Source: Nectonema munidae (Eukaryota > Nematomorpha > Nectonematoida > Nectonematidae). From it: 64,000 nt of DNA. How positions within the stretch are numbered: the stretch's first letter is position 1; each line of letters starts with the position of its first letter. Both the position numbers and the translations under genes were made by a program. This document shows positions 11,149-23,300 of the stretch, one piece after another. The stretch is from positions 57,634-121,633 of the forward strand of contig JAUIRK010000797.1 of assembly GCA_030549495.1 (NCBI GenBank). Direction: 5' to 3'. The notes under the pieces were generated by a model that was given only the letters and a program-made list of their open reading frames with translations, did no database searches and was not told the DNA's origin.

Positions 11149-11154
11149 TTTATT
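11149..11154 (-). promoter_or_regulatory. Candidate Pik3c3 poly(A) signal AATAAA
   Basis: AATAAA on the - strand, 79 nt downstream of the Pik3c3 TGA stop. It would give a 3' UTR of roughly 100 nt. Confidence 0.55.
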
Positions 11155-11232
11155 CAGAAATAAAATTTTCGCTCACCATATGTCACCACGACAAATGAGA
11201 GGAGGCTCTTTTTAAAGGGCTAAATACTTTTA

Positions 11233-11373
11233 TCATCTACGCCAGTATTGTGTAAATTTGTGCAGTTGCTCTACCAAAACAGCCATAACAGCTGTTGCAC
11301 TAATGTCAATCAGATTTTGCATGTACTGGACTGCTTCTTCATCAGAGAGATCGAGGCGAAATTTATCCTGGAT
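11233..11373 (-). CDS. Pik3c3: Pik3c3 exon 15: kinase C-terminal helices
   Basis: Acceptor ATTCTAG before 11373, stop TGA at 11233-11235. It encodes [18 protein letters not shown] and ends [13 protein letters not shown]. The C-terminal helix is required for lipid kinase activity in Vps34, and human ends KFAQYWRK. Confidence 0.96.
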   Translation of the reverse strand: MQDKFRLDLSDEEAVQYMQNLIDISATAVMAVLVEQLHKFTQYWRR

Positions 11374-14300
11374 CTAGAATATTAAAGAGAAGGTTTAAAA
11401 CAAGGTCTAAAGAAAAAAGTGATACATGGGAAGGCATATTGCGCCGCTTGTATCGAACTATGAGGAAAGTAGGCGTGATGTGGGATCGAACCCAAGACCT
11501 TGAATTATCGAAACCAGTATCTAACCAACCTTACCTACGCCTGAGCACAAAAATTGTTATGACCAGGTTATTGGGAGTTAAAAATATTCGATTTAAATAA
11601 ATTATTTAGTTAGAAATCATTTTGATTATGCTAAGTCACAATGAATATATCAGCGATAAGATAGAATTGACAAAAATACTGTTATTTAACCCAAATCTTT
11701 AATGATGTCATGTTAAATTTAAAAAAGTTATAACTCAATAACCATGTGTGTTATTCGGTAATATATACACTTAGAAAAAATAATTTTGAATATGTACGTT
11801 TATCAATAAAATGTTTACTTTTTTCTATGAAACATTGGATAAATTTTTAGTGGAAAAGTATTCTTTCTCTTCAAAATGAATCTAATTCTGAAAACAAAAA
11901 TAACCAGAAGAAAAAGAAGATGAAATTGAGTTAATTAATTTAAGTATTTTATTTTTAGAAAATGCAACAATTGAGCTAGATATTAAAGCAAACGAAGGTG
12001 ACATAGATTTATTTCATGAAAATTTTATATAATAGTAAATGTGACATCGAAGAAAAAAGCATATTTATTTCAAAGGAGTATATGCAAACTAAACTTGAAA
12101 ATAGTGTTTTTGTGGTAATGGTGATATAATGTAACAAAAAATCATCCACTATTTCCTTATTTATCTAGAAGTATACTGATACAAAAACCAAGGCAATGCA
12201 GAAAATAAAATAGATTCACTTTTACAAAGATGCTTTTAGATATTTTGAAATAAGCAAATGTAAAAGTATCTGATGAAATAGGAAAAATTTTACTCAAACA
12301 CAAATATTTAATTAAACATCAATCTTTTATGAATACTTCAGTTTAAAAAAAATAAAAGCTTGTAGCGCTATCATCAACAGAGCAGATTCTGTTATGCCTT
12401 CATAGACCGCGTTCTCCAAATGATTCCAAGATTCAAATTTTACTACTTTGCCTTCAATTCGATGACTTTTACCAAAGAAAAAAAACTGTTAAACTTGAAG
12501 CAATAAGAAAAATATGGGCAATGCTTCAATTTTTTTTAGCGTTTGTACCTGAATTTTACATATCATTGATGAATTTTTGTTGAAGGCGTGAAAATATGGA
12601 TTACAATTTTTTTGCTGTTTTGAAGCTGGATTTGCTTTGCCTGGGTCAATTTATTAAGGAAAAGATATTGATGGCGCCAAAAATACAGAAATAATTTCTA
12701 CTACATTTCTTCATTTAGAATTAGATAAACCATTTAAAAATAGAACGCCATAATCTATAGCTCAGGGTAGAACAAGCTCGTTAGTTCTGGAAAGCAACTG
12801 ATCTAGGAGAAAATAACTGGTTTCAAATGACCATTGCTGTGTAGGTTAATTTCTTGATGAATCAAGGCTAAAAGTTTCCAATCTTCAATAAAAAATGATG
12901 GTTGACTAGAAGTGCATCCGTTCGTAAATCTCATGACATATGAAAATGAATCAAGGGGATGGCACACCCCAAAGTGTCACGCGGGTTCGGAACCTAACCT
13001 ACGTTAGAAAGAATAGCATTCGTCATGATAGTTTAATCTCGAAGGCCTACACTTCTCATGAAGGACAGAAATGTCTGACTATGTGCGGAAGATCCAAGGA
13101 AGTTTCAGAAAGTCTAGAGAGAAGAAAAGTTTGTGGAGAAATTGCAGAACAACAAAAATGGGAAATTTGTAGTTTTTTGGAAAGGAAACATTATTGGATC
13201 AAAGGGAGTAGAGGTATATTTGTGAGGACAGATATGGTTGATAAAATAATAGATGTAAGCATACTGAATGAAAGAATAATGGGCATAGGAATGGTAGAAG
13301 AATGCGAATAATATCAGCATATGCTCCACAAGCAGGAAGGAAGTTTGAAGATGAAGAAAGTTTTGGACTAATTTGATGGATTATATTGAAGAATTTAAAA
13401 TGAAGAATATTGGAGTGGAGGAGATTTTAATTCTCATGTTGGGAGAAGCAAAATAAGGTTTGAAGAGGTTCACGGTGGCTATGGAATTGGTAATACTAAT
13501 CAGGAAGGAATAAGAATGTTAGATATGATAGCAATGGATGCATGCAACATTTTTGAATGTTTGGAAGTTGAAAGATTCAGTTGAGAAAAATTTGTTTAAA
13601 TTTAAAGTTAAAGGAAAACTCAACAAGGATATTAAAAGTTGGAGAAGGAAATGAGATTACATGGGAAAGTTTTTCACAAGCAATTTTGAGTATCTCAGAA
13701 GAACTATTAGGAAGAAAAAAGGAAAACGATAGAAAGAAAGAAATGGTGGTAAAGTAAAAATACCAAGGAAGTAATTAAAGAGAAATAGAATTGAAAGAAG
13801 GAAAAGCAGAATGATAAAAAAAAAAGGTTTATATGAAAAATACAAAGAAGCCAGGAAACATGCTAGAAAGGAGATTGCAAAGGATAAAGCAAAAAATGAA
13901 AAGTCGGAAAGATGATTTTCTTTTTAAAATTGCTAAACAAAGTATGATAGGAGAGGTAACCCCTTATGGGCTAAAAATGAAGATGGTTCAATAGCAAGAG
14001 CGTAAATGAGGTAATCAAAAGATGGAAAACATATTTTGAATGTTGAAAATCAATGTAGTTTTGATGAAGATTGTATAGTAAAAGGACCTATAGAGTTTTC
14101 AGATAGAAGAAATTAGAAATGCAATTAAGAGAAATAAAATTTGAAAGGCAGCTGGATCCAGTGAATAGACTAGAGATATGATACGAGCCTCAAAGAAACA
14201 AAAAATCTTAATGAATTAGGCTTCCAGTAGTAATTATCTGCATTTTTATAGGTCATAAAAAGTCATATTTTTAAGACAAAGTCATAAAAGTCATATTTTT

Positions 14301-17300
14301 GACTTAAGAAGATTTTTACATAAAGTTTTTCGTTTTGTTACATTTTTTATTTAGTTAATAAATAGGCCATGAGCGTATGGTGTTTTGTTATAATTTGCTT
14401 ACTAGAATTGTGCATCATACTCTTTTTTTGCGACTAACTATATTAAACACATGATGGCAGCAAGCGAAGGCAGTGATTTTGTGTAATGTAAAGTTTCATT
14501 TCAAGTTCCATACATACACCATCTTTATCATGATGGCGGCAGTAAGGGAACACATGGTGGTGCAAGCGAGAGCAGGGAATGTGTGTAATGTGAAGTTTCA
14601 TTTCTATGTTACATATTACATACATACACAAGCTTTATCATCAACTTAAATTACGGTATACGGAATAAAAGGGCAAGTGGAATAAAAGGGCAGATACTAC
14701 ATCATACCATCTTGCAGCAAAAGAGAGATGCAATTAGATAGAATAGCATGACGTACATTTCATTTAACATTGCTTTCATTGCAGTCTTTACAATATGTGG
14801 CATTTGTTCTCTTGCATAGCGTAATAATATGTAAAATTGAAAACATAAATTGTGAACTTATATAATTTTTGTTATAAAACTGTTATTTGAAAATATTAAT
14901 AAAAAAGGGAGAGGGTACAATAAATTTTTATAATTTTTTTGAATTATCAAAAAAAGGTTTCTCTCCTACAAAATATAAAATATTGTAAAAATTAAAAATG
15001 CATTTATTTCAAATAATAATAGTAGCAATGCTTAACAACATAGCATCGCTACTAATCTTCGTAAAATTTATATTTTCACTTTGATGATCTTCTATGTCCA
15101 TGTTTTTGGATTGTGAGATGAACTGTGAAACTTTGTTTAAATGAGAAAGAACATCTTTGTCTTCTCTAAAGTTATTCTTCAACTCTGTCAAAAATATTTC
15201 ATCTTTTTCTCATTTTGATTTACTGATGTTTTTTCCATTCTCCATTTGATTGATGTCAATTCTGATTTTCATTTCTTCCTTTTGAAAAAACTCTAAAACT
15301 TCCCAAATATTGGGCTTTTCAGCTAGTAACGAACTTCTAAGACTAAAATCAACATTTCAATCACTAATTTTATGCTATAAAAATCAAGATACCCATTATT
15401 CCAACCTTCACAGTGATTATTCGTTCTTATTTTTCTATCATAAGCATTCCATATGCTAGGATGGAAAAAATGAAGCCAAGTTTTTCCAAAATAAAAATAA
15501 AGACTTTCCATATCAAATACATTTTTTGTCAAGGCTTTTATCCTTTTATATACCTTTTCAACCTAAAAACCATAATAAAATAAATTCAAAATATTATACT
15601 TATACGAGGGTACTTCATTTAAAGGGAGAAAAGCTAATGAAAGAATCAATCTTATAGTTATTCGAAAAGTGAGGTTTTTTGAATACTTCACTTTATTAAA
15701 CCCTTGGTTTACTAAATTTTTGTAAACAGAAGATGTAAAATGGAAATAACATCCTCTGTATTCACTATCAGGATACACCTATCATAAAAATAAAAAATAA
15801 AAAGTAAATTTAACTTAGTTTGTAACTATACTTTTTTGGCCGCATTTATAATTGCAACTTCAAAATCACCGTTGATATACTTAAGATTGATTGATAAATC
15901 TTTCAAGTGATTAAATATTATTCTAAAAAATAAAAAAGTTTAATGAGAAAAAAATTTATGTACTTAAAAATGAGCAACTAAAGTTACTCATAAGATTTTT
16001 CTCTTTTATCAGGTAGTAAACAATATAAAATAGGAATTTGATATGTTTGAAAAAAAAACATGAATTGTAAAAATTTGTGCAAAATTCGGGGGACATTTTT
16101 TAAATGTTCCATCTACAAATATTTCTCCCAAGGCTCATCATCATTAAACAATATCTAAAAAAACTTAAATTAGGAAAATTATTTAAAAAATAGTTAAAAA
16201 AAACCTCAAAACAAAAGCTGAAAAGCAGAGCAGTCTTTTATTGCAATCTAACATCAAGTCCAACTTCAAAAACACTTCCCCGGTACTCAGAGTTTTCATG
16301 TCCATAGGAATTTCAAAATCTAAGTTGGCTGCTTGTTTTTTTCTATCTCTACTTTTTCTTATCAATCTTTTAACACTTTCTGGCTTTGCTAATTGATCTC
16401 TTTTCTCTTCACTCACGTTATTTATGATATCACTTTTAAAAATTTTAAAGTTAAAATACAAATAGATCAAAAAATAATTTTTCGATTACTCATATATCTT
16501 TTTTGTTGGTGTGAAAGCTTTTGCACTCGTATCTTTCTTGATTTTTTCAATGATATATCTTTTGAAACCATTAGCATCATGATTATGTTCAGTCTGAGTT
16601 TTTATTATATTAAAGTCACCTCTAACATCTTTTTTGTAAATAATTTTTCCTAAATTTTCTAATAAAAATATGTTCCTCAAAAAATAATAATTTTTTACCT
16701 TTACATTTGTTGCTGCTATGTAATGTACAATACAATGTTTTTGTTGTTTTACCTTAACTCATAAAATTTAAATTTGTTGATAAAAAATAATCATAAAAAC
16801 TTACTTTCACTTTTTTTATAGTAAGTGTAGTTGTTAATCATAAAAACCATTTAAAATAAAGAGAACAGGCAAAGATTTTAATAGTCAACGTACTTGTTAT
16901 GTAAAACAATATATGAAAAACTTATAAATCAAAAACGGACATATTGATGTACAATATCCTACTTAGTCTCTTACATTAAATAATCGTATTAGTTATAGAG
17001 TAATAATAACTAAAGATTATGTATGAGAAGAGATATAAACAATAAGTAAGACAAATACAACATGATGAATACATCATGCTGACTGTATGCCTCTCTTTCT
17101 CTGCAGGATGGTATGATGTAGTAATCGCCCTTTCATTCCACTTGCCCTTTTATTCCTAGAACCTAAATTACTACTCCAGCACCCATATAGTAACAAAATA
17201 TATTAATCAAATATCGGAGGAGGATACGACAAAGCTAGTGTGTGTTGTAGCAGAGAAATGAATACATGGCAAAATCATATTAGCTCTCTTGCTGCCATAA

Positions 17301-20300
17301 TGTTTCTCATTATATTTTGCTGCAAAAAAGTATGATGCATATGACGATGAGTAAATGTCGATAATATCCACCTAACCTTATAGTGATATTTAAACAGTCG
17401 TGAAACAAAGCATCTATTACATTTTCCTCAATCATATAACTACAACCTTACCAGCCTTAGCTGTATATATTTCATTATTTCTGGTAAATTTTTCAATAGT
17501 TTATTTCAAAGCTGATTCTCGTTCCACTATCACAATTTTCTGAACAAAAGTTTTTTCATTTTATTTTATTCAATTATGCCTAAACCTACTCAAAGTTCAT
17601 CATAAAAAATTTCGGTAATTACTTCGAAATATCCTAATGAGTTTTCACTACGCGAAAAAAACATTTTTGTCAAATTTGCTCAGTACATGTTCAGCACGAG
17701 AAGACTTTTTTGTTGATCAACACAGAGCTAGTCAGAAACACAAAAAAAACTTGAAGATTAATTCTGTCAACACTTCTATTAAAGAATACACCCAAAGCAC
17801 CTCAGCAAGTCAATTCCATGAAAGTTTAATAACAGCCTTTTTGAAGGCTAACATGCCACTTCATAAACTTTGTCAACCTAGTATGATTTCTCTTTTTGAA
17901 AGTTTTGGAAAAAAACTCCCCTCAGTAAGTCATTGCAGAAACATGATTTCAAGGCTTGCTGAGAAAAAAGTTATGAATATTAAGGAAAGCTTGAAAAATG
18001 AGGCTATATATCTGATGGCTGACGAGGCGATAGTTAATAATAAAATTTTTGTAAATGTTTTGGTAGCTGCGTTGAAAGTTCCAACAAAAACCTACCTTAT
18101 TAAAACCCAGTTGTTTGAAAATCACTTAAACGCTCAATCACTTTGTTTTTTCATTGATGACACGGTGAGGGAATTTGATATTAAAAGGGAAAATTTTCTC
18201 CTATTCCTAACAGACGCAGCAAGATATAATATTTCTGCGCTCAAGAGTTTAAAAGTTATTTTTCCCAACTTATATCACATCCCATGTTTTTCGCATCTTT
18301 TACATAACATTGCTCTTAAAATCCGAAGTTTCAATCCAGAAGTTGATGATTTGATTTCGAGTGTGAAAGCACTGACAGTTAAAAATAAAACTAGAAGAAG
18401 CTGCTTTTCCGAAATCGGATATCCACCAGTTCCAATTATTACACGATGGGGTAGAGGCATATGTCAGAGTACGGAGGGAAATCGTAAGGTGGGCGCTTAG
18501 GAAGGCAGGAGTAGGAGAATAGTTGGTAAGATTGGTGATAGAGACATATAGAGATACTAAGACAAGGATAAAAACTAAATATGGATATAGTGATTCGTTT
18601 GAAATAAAGACAGGGCTACATAAAGGATCGGTGCTGAGCCCATTATTGTTTATCGTTGTACTGGAAGAGATAAGTAAAAATAATAGAAGTGGCTTGCCAT
18701 ATGAAATTTTAAACGCTGATTAAGTGATTATGGGAAAACAAGAAGAAAATTATGTGAAGAAAGGAAAAACATTCTTCAAATCGAAAATAATAAATTTGAA
18801 ATTTATTAAAAAATTTTGTCTACCTTGGAGATACTGTTAAAGAGGGAGCTTGTGAAATTACATTTAGTAGAAGAATAAGAAACGCTTGAATCAAAGGAAG
18901 AATTTATAAAGCATGTGTTAGACCGATATTGTTGTATGCAAGTGAAACCTGGGCTTTAAACAAATTTGATGAAAACAGACTAGTAAACTGTGAAAATAGA
19001 ATGCTTGAGTTATTGTTATAAAAGTCAAATCAGAAAAGGATTAGATGTTGAAAACTTGAAAATGGTTATTTGTAAGATTCAACTAAGATGGAAGGGTCAC
19101 TTGGAAAAGAAGAATGCGTAAAGAAAGACGTGTATCTTGAAGTTAAAGGAAAAACTAGAAGTTGGAGGCGAAGCATTACATGGAATTATGTGGCTGAAAG
19201 AGATTTGAACAAGTACAATATTAATATTGAAAAGGCTAAAGATAGAGAAACATGAAAAAAAGAATTGAATAATCAACCTATAATTCATATGTTAAGAAGG
19301 TGTACCCATGTGGAAGGAAAAAGCACTTTTGAAAAATAAAAAGAAAGAAGAAGAAGAACGAAATAGTATCACAGATAAGCAATTCACCACCCATTTTTAG
19401 TCATATAAATTTTACAACTATCTGTCTTTTTAAATCATACAATCATCAAAAAGTGCACACAACCATAGATACCATGAAAATAAAATTGTTGTGTTCTTAT
19501 GTTTGTAAAAAAAGAAAATGTTATCTCATCTCATTATTAAAGAATCTGTAAGAGAAGATAAACAGCCTCAGATTCTTTGACTACAATATAGGTAAATTTA
19601 GCGTAGAGACTATGTACTTGTTTCAATAATTGAAGAATTTTCTTCTTGACGCAAAACGAATAAATGACCCGCACATATAAATTATAGCATGAAGTAATGG
19701 TAATTCTAAAACTCACATTTTTTTAAAAGTTGTCTTTTCAGATTGCCTTAGATTTTTAATTTGAAAGATTAGAAAATGAATCCAAAACTAACAAAGTTTA
19801 TGTTTTGAATGAAATGTAGCAATTTGTATTGATCATCTAATCCAAATCAGAAAGAGTTTTGTCTTCTGTGTAAAGAAAACTGAAATGTTTATTTATAATA
19901 TCTTCCCATTTTATTACGTGAAAAGATACAGATACAGTTGTATATTCTTATTGATACACACACATACATAAACACTTGTACATTGAGAGCAACTTTGATT
20001 GAGTTTGATGCTCAAACTCAGTGCTCAAATTAAAAATAGAGGATATTAATCATAACATTTTACAAATAAATATTGCAGAATTATCATGACAATTGCATGA
20101 CAAGGAATCTTGATGTGTGAGTTGACTTCAATTTGAAAAAAACTTTAAAATCTGGTTCTCATTCTTTCAATTACATTCACGTAAGAGTAGTATTGTGCAG
20201 TGATGTATTCAAGTAAAACAAAAGGCAATTATTGCTTAGACTTAAAATAGTTACGAAAATGAATTAGAAATTTGCCAAATATTTAACAGATTTTTGAAGT

Positions 20301-23300
20301 TAGATCAATAGAAAAATTTAGAGGTTGGTTGTAGTGGAATTGACTGTGTTTTCCCTAACCGTTAATTCATTGGCTAATATCTTTTAACTGATCGATTAGC
20401 CGGTTTTGAGCAGATAGCTATACAAAGATACAAAAATAGTTCAAGAAAAGAGGAAAAATCAAACGCAATTTTATTAGAGCATAATCACAATTACCAGAAC
20501 ATGAAAATAAAGTTATACAACGCCCTTTTTAAAGGACATGATATAATTACACAAGGCATTGCACTACAGTAGTTAGAAATGGTTTAAAAGTATCTATATT
20601 GGAAATTTTATTATGATTTGCTAACGTTTTACGAGTTGAATTACCACGGTTCGGTTATGGTGAATAGTCAGCCTTATTCACGGGTTAATAACCGGTTACC
20701 ATCACTAGTTAATTGTGAAATTTTCCATAAAGATATTATAAAAGTATAAGGTTTTATTTCAATCAAAGAAAATGGTGTACTTACATTTTAGACGCAATTA
20801 TGAGTTGAACATATAGTATTAGTTTGTATCTAAAATTGAAAAAATGGCAAGCTTCGACAACTTAAATCGATCGAATTATAATTTTCAAAGTTAAAGAAAA
20901 ATTTCTTAAGATAAAAATTTTAGGTCTGAAAATATTATTAGAATTTTTATTAGTATCTTAAAATTGCAAATAAGGATTTTCGTGAGTAAGGTTGGTTAGA
21001 CACTCGGTTCCGATAACTCAAGGGTTTGGGTTCGATCCCGCATCAAGCATACTTTCCTCATAGTTCGATACAAGAGGCGCAATTGTGCCTACTCGATGAA
21101 AACACCCCATAAAAAAATATATATAATGCAAAATTTTTTTTTTAATTTTTCAGATCAATTTATTAATTAATTAAGTTGTTTTGTGACGTTAGCACACATC
21201 CTTTCGGATATCGTGGCCCGCCCGGAATGCTGAGTCCAAGTCTACCTGGACTCTCCATCCCACTAAACACCTATCGGCCCTTGTTACAAAAGAATAGCTA
21301 ACCTTGTTATATATAGTATTTTACAAGAATTTATGTGACAATATATAAATACAACTGAGAGAACGATACAATCCTAACGCGAACGCTCCCAATTTGGGAA
21401 ACAAACTTATTGTCTAGTGATAGATTGATTACTAACCGCGTAGAATCGCGTCGCTAGAGCACTACGACAATTTATTTAAGTGATAACTTGAGCCTTATAA
21501 TTGAAAATTGGATACGGAACATTTGGGCACAAATATCTTGTGCAATCACAATATCTTCGAACTCTTCACCTTACAACCTACTTCCATCTAGTAAGCTTAT
21601 ATTATTCGGTTTTCAGATAATGGCAAAGGAAAAAATAATCTATTGTATTTTAAAGTGTATAAGGAATCCATTTTTTCTTCAAAAATTAGTTTCAAAAAAT
21701 ATGGCAATACAGTATATCCAAATAGGGAAATTCAACAGAGACAGAACATTACACATTGTCTACCATTACTAAAAATGTAATATAGTTTCTATGCTTAATA
21801 AAAAAAATTTGATAAAACTTATAGATAATATATTTATATATTTTAATTCCTTACAAAACCTTTTTCCAAATTTTAAGCCAAAGAAATTAGGAAATTTCTT
21901 ATACACGTTGAAATACGATAATCATTAGATTAATTCGATAACTTTAAAGTCATACCTTTTTGAGAGCCTTATCAGGTTCCAACGCAATATCTGGAATATT
22001 GGCATCAAGCATCAGGGAAAAGAGATTCAAGATCAGATTGGCAGATCTCCGCAAATACAAAAAGGCATTGAAGCACAACTTTTTAAATTGTTGGTAGTGT
22101 TCCGAATTTGTGCCTCCCATCCCATCCAGCATTTCTCTATTCAACTTCATGGGTGGAGGAATGGGTTTGGGATCACGCCCAAGTATATAACTAAAGTCGA
22201 TGTGGAAAAGGTTGCCTGTAAATGGAATAATGCCCGTTTACAACATGTAGTTATGTCTATGAAGGCCACGTATATTTTTTTATATAAAAAAAACGCTACT
22301 AAAAAATTCGTATTTTTTATTTAATTAAATTACATTGACAAAAAAAATTTTTAATGCCATTAATGACTTTTTTGAAAGAGCATTTGATTTTCGAAATGTT
22401 GCTCTATTAATTGAGTTCGATGGGTATTTTAATTGGTATCAAGTAAGAAAATGGTGATTCACAATATAAATTAAAATCAATATTTAATGCGCCTATTAAA
22501 CACATGTGCAAATAATGAAATCACTTTCTCAAAGGCCGTAGGTTCCTCACCACTGAATTAAATCATCATTGTCTTATCAGAATTATGCTACACATTACAT
22601 TACGCGTAACTTCGCGTTTAACTTATTTTCATTGACAATTGTTTTTACGTACACTTTTTTCAAAGATTAAAAAATAGAACGCTTCTATGCAATTAATAAA
22701 AGACATGGTATTAGAAAAAGCTAATAAAAACAAAACACTGCACATGTTGATTCTGTACGAGTCGGTATAGTTTTGTAGACTACGATTCTAAAAGGCCATT
22801 AATGCCTTCGATTTTCGTATCTCTGGATTGTACCTATTTTTGTATCATTACTTCATTGGAAATGACAATAAAAATCTCTCTGGAAGTCGAACACTGTGCG
22901 GGTGTTTGTAAAGCAGCAATGGTGTCTGAGCCACATTCTAAGCTACAGAGCGCGTCCTTAGGTTGCGGGTAGGGGAGTCTCCTATAGTTATATAGGATAG
23001 CTGCTAATATAATAAATAAGCAGTCGCGGACAGTTGAGTTACCGAATAAGAGAAGCCTTTCGGTGGGTTAAAAAAATTACACCTTTTTTTCAAAAATGGA
23101 AACCAAAAATAATAGGAGGCAACTACCAGCCCGGCACAAGAAGGTAGTGCAGAGTAAACTAGCTGCAATGACTGAAACAAAAAAATATTTATGTATTCTA
23201 TGTAAGAAATATATATATATTTATAATTGCGAATCAATTAGGTGTAACCACAATATAAAACATTGGTTACATCTAAAATGCACACAAATCACTCTCAATG

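Larger units (their letters stand above)
14410..17345. mobile_element. Older inverted-repeat element that received the MULE
   Basis: The left arm (14411-14500: GCATCATACT, T run, ATGGCAGCAAGCGA, ATTTTG) is matched in inverted orientation by the right arm (17240-17342: CAAAATCATATTAGCTCTCT, TTGCTGCCATAATG, AGTATGATGC). Identity is roughly three quarters by eye. The left arm also carries a direct duplication, with AAGTTTCATTT and ATACATACAC repeated in 14452-14640. The MULE at 14655-17163 lies between the arms, so this element is older. Confidence 0.6.

Noticed and set aside
20985-21115. Possible real tRNA gene
   Set aside because: The head has A and B boxes but lacks a proper acceptor stem and anticodon arm, and it is repeated with a shared non-tRNA body; it is a SINE.
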